This document shows positions 56,518 to 56,647 of a stretch of DNA of 56,647 nucleotides, piece by piece. The number at the start of each line of letters is the position of its first letter. The stretch's first letter is position 1. The notes under the pieces were generated by a model. The model did no database searches. It saw only the letters and a list, made by a program, of their open reading frames with translations, and was not told the DNA's origin. The DNA is taken from the NCBI RefSeq assembly GCF_019237615.1, contig NZ_JAFAGT010000044.1, forward strand, positions 1-56,647, given 5' to 3'. A program made the translations under genes and the position numbers. This stretch comes from Roseateles sp. (GTDB taxonomy: Bacteria > Pseudomonadota > Gammaproteobacteria > Burkholderiales > Burkholderiaceae_C).

Positions 56518-56647
56518 TTAGTGATGGTCATTCAGCCCCAATGCCAAAGCCAACAGTGGCGCGGACTTGCGTGGTTTTTTGCTGGCGCGGTCCAGCGCCC
56601 GGAACCAGCCGAGGTAGCTTTCCAGGTAGTCTGTGGCCACGCCCTTG
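56518..56647 (-). mobile_element. IS1595-like transposase, C-terminal end (partial)
   Basis: The frame runs into the window edge and ends at TAA. The last 42 residues begin KGVATDYLESYLGWFRALDR, resembling the KGVATKYL-x-NYLGW tail of IS1595-family transposases, and end LALALGLNDHH. No terminal inverted repeat was identified in the 100 bases to the left. The element may have cut the third cassette. Confidence 0.6.

Noticed and set aside
56418-56520. GTTAGTT at 56513 as the right end of a third attC
   Set aside because: No complementary left end or internal inverted repeat was found between the gene 3 stop and this heptamer.

Overview
The window is a high-GC chromosomal segment from a betaproteobacterium, most likely order Burkholderiales in the Rubrivivax/Leptothrix/Roseateles area. 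The basis is the gene order: hup, tRNA-Val, ppiD; uvrC near pgsA; earP next to an EF-P with Arg32; a Bug/TTT-type receptor; cstA with a YbdD-type partner. Species-level placement is inference. Coding density is very high and many neighbours overlap by 1-8 bases.

Layout. 1-4215: an arginase tail, tRNA-His, ppiD, tRNA-Val, hup, pgsA and a TonB-C-like lipoprotein. 4287-8282: uvrC, the earP/efp translation module and a small conserved protein. 8400-12931 (minus): mltG, tmk, holB, pilZ-type gene, tatD and an ankyrin gene as one overlapping run, with ygfZ divergent. 13860-18898: small DUF4936-like protein, a thioesterase-GNAT fusion with an esterase, an iron alcohol dehydrogenase and a chemoreceptor. 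18895-22880: a Gly/Cys-tailed protein, an ORF-less group II intron sitting directly behind the aceA terminator, aceA, a GNAT gene and a 49-residue protein. 22970-31519: marC, a TonB receptor, xerD (lacking one expected catalytic histidine), a Bug receptor, a chalcone-isomerase-like protein, queG, tsaE, amiC. 31523-41157: a PhyH-like dioxygenase, ybdD-cstA pyruvate uptake, a small exported protein, a Cache histidine kinase/NarL regulator pair, a tricorn-type protease, dedA. 41215-45298: mutL, an RluF-type synthase, miaA.

45371-54184 is a tightly packed run of eight genes on the plus strand: SPFH protein, membrane protein, ribbon-helix-helix regulator, YbbA-type ATPase, YbbP/FtsX-type permease, AttH/CrtC-like secreted protein, DegT-type aminotransferase and an MsbA-like exporter. 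A 16-bp perfect palindrome overlaps the predicted -10 element in front of the SPFH gene, and the ribbon-helix-helix protein in the run is the obvious candidate to bind it. I infer an envelope lipid/protein-quality module.

54185-56647 is a degraded chromosomal integron with lower GC: the N-terminal 144 codons of an integron integrase, its intact SOS-type promoter with a LexA box, a recombination junction, two gene cassettes with recognisable attC sites whose arms match each cassette's own 5' end, a third cassette gene with no visible attC, and the 3' end of an IS1595-like transposase. All cassette genes encode small membrane proteins of unknown function.
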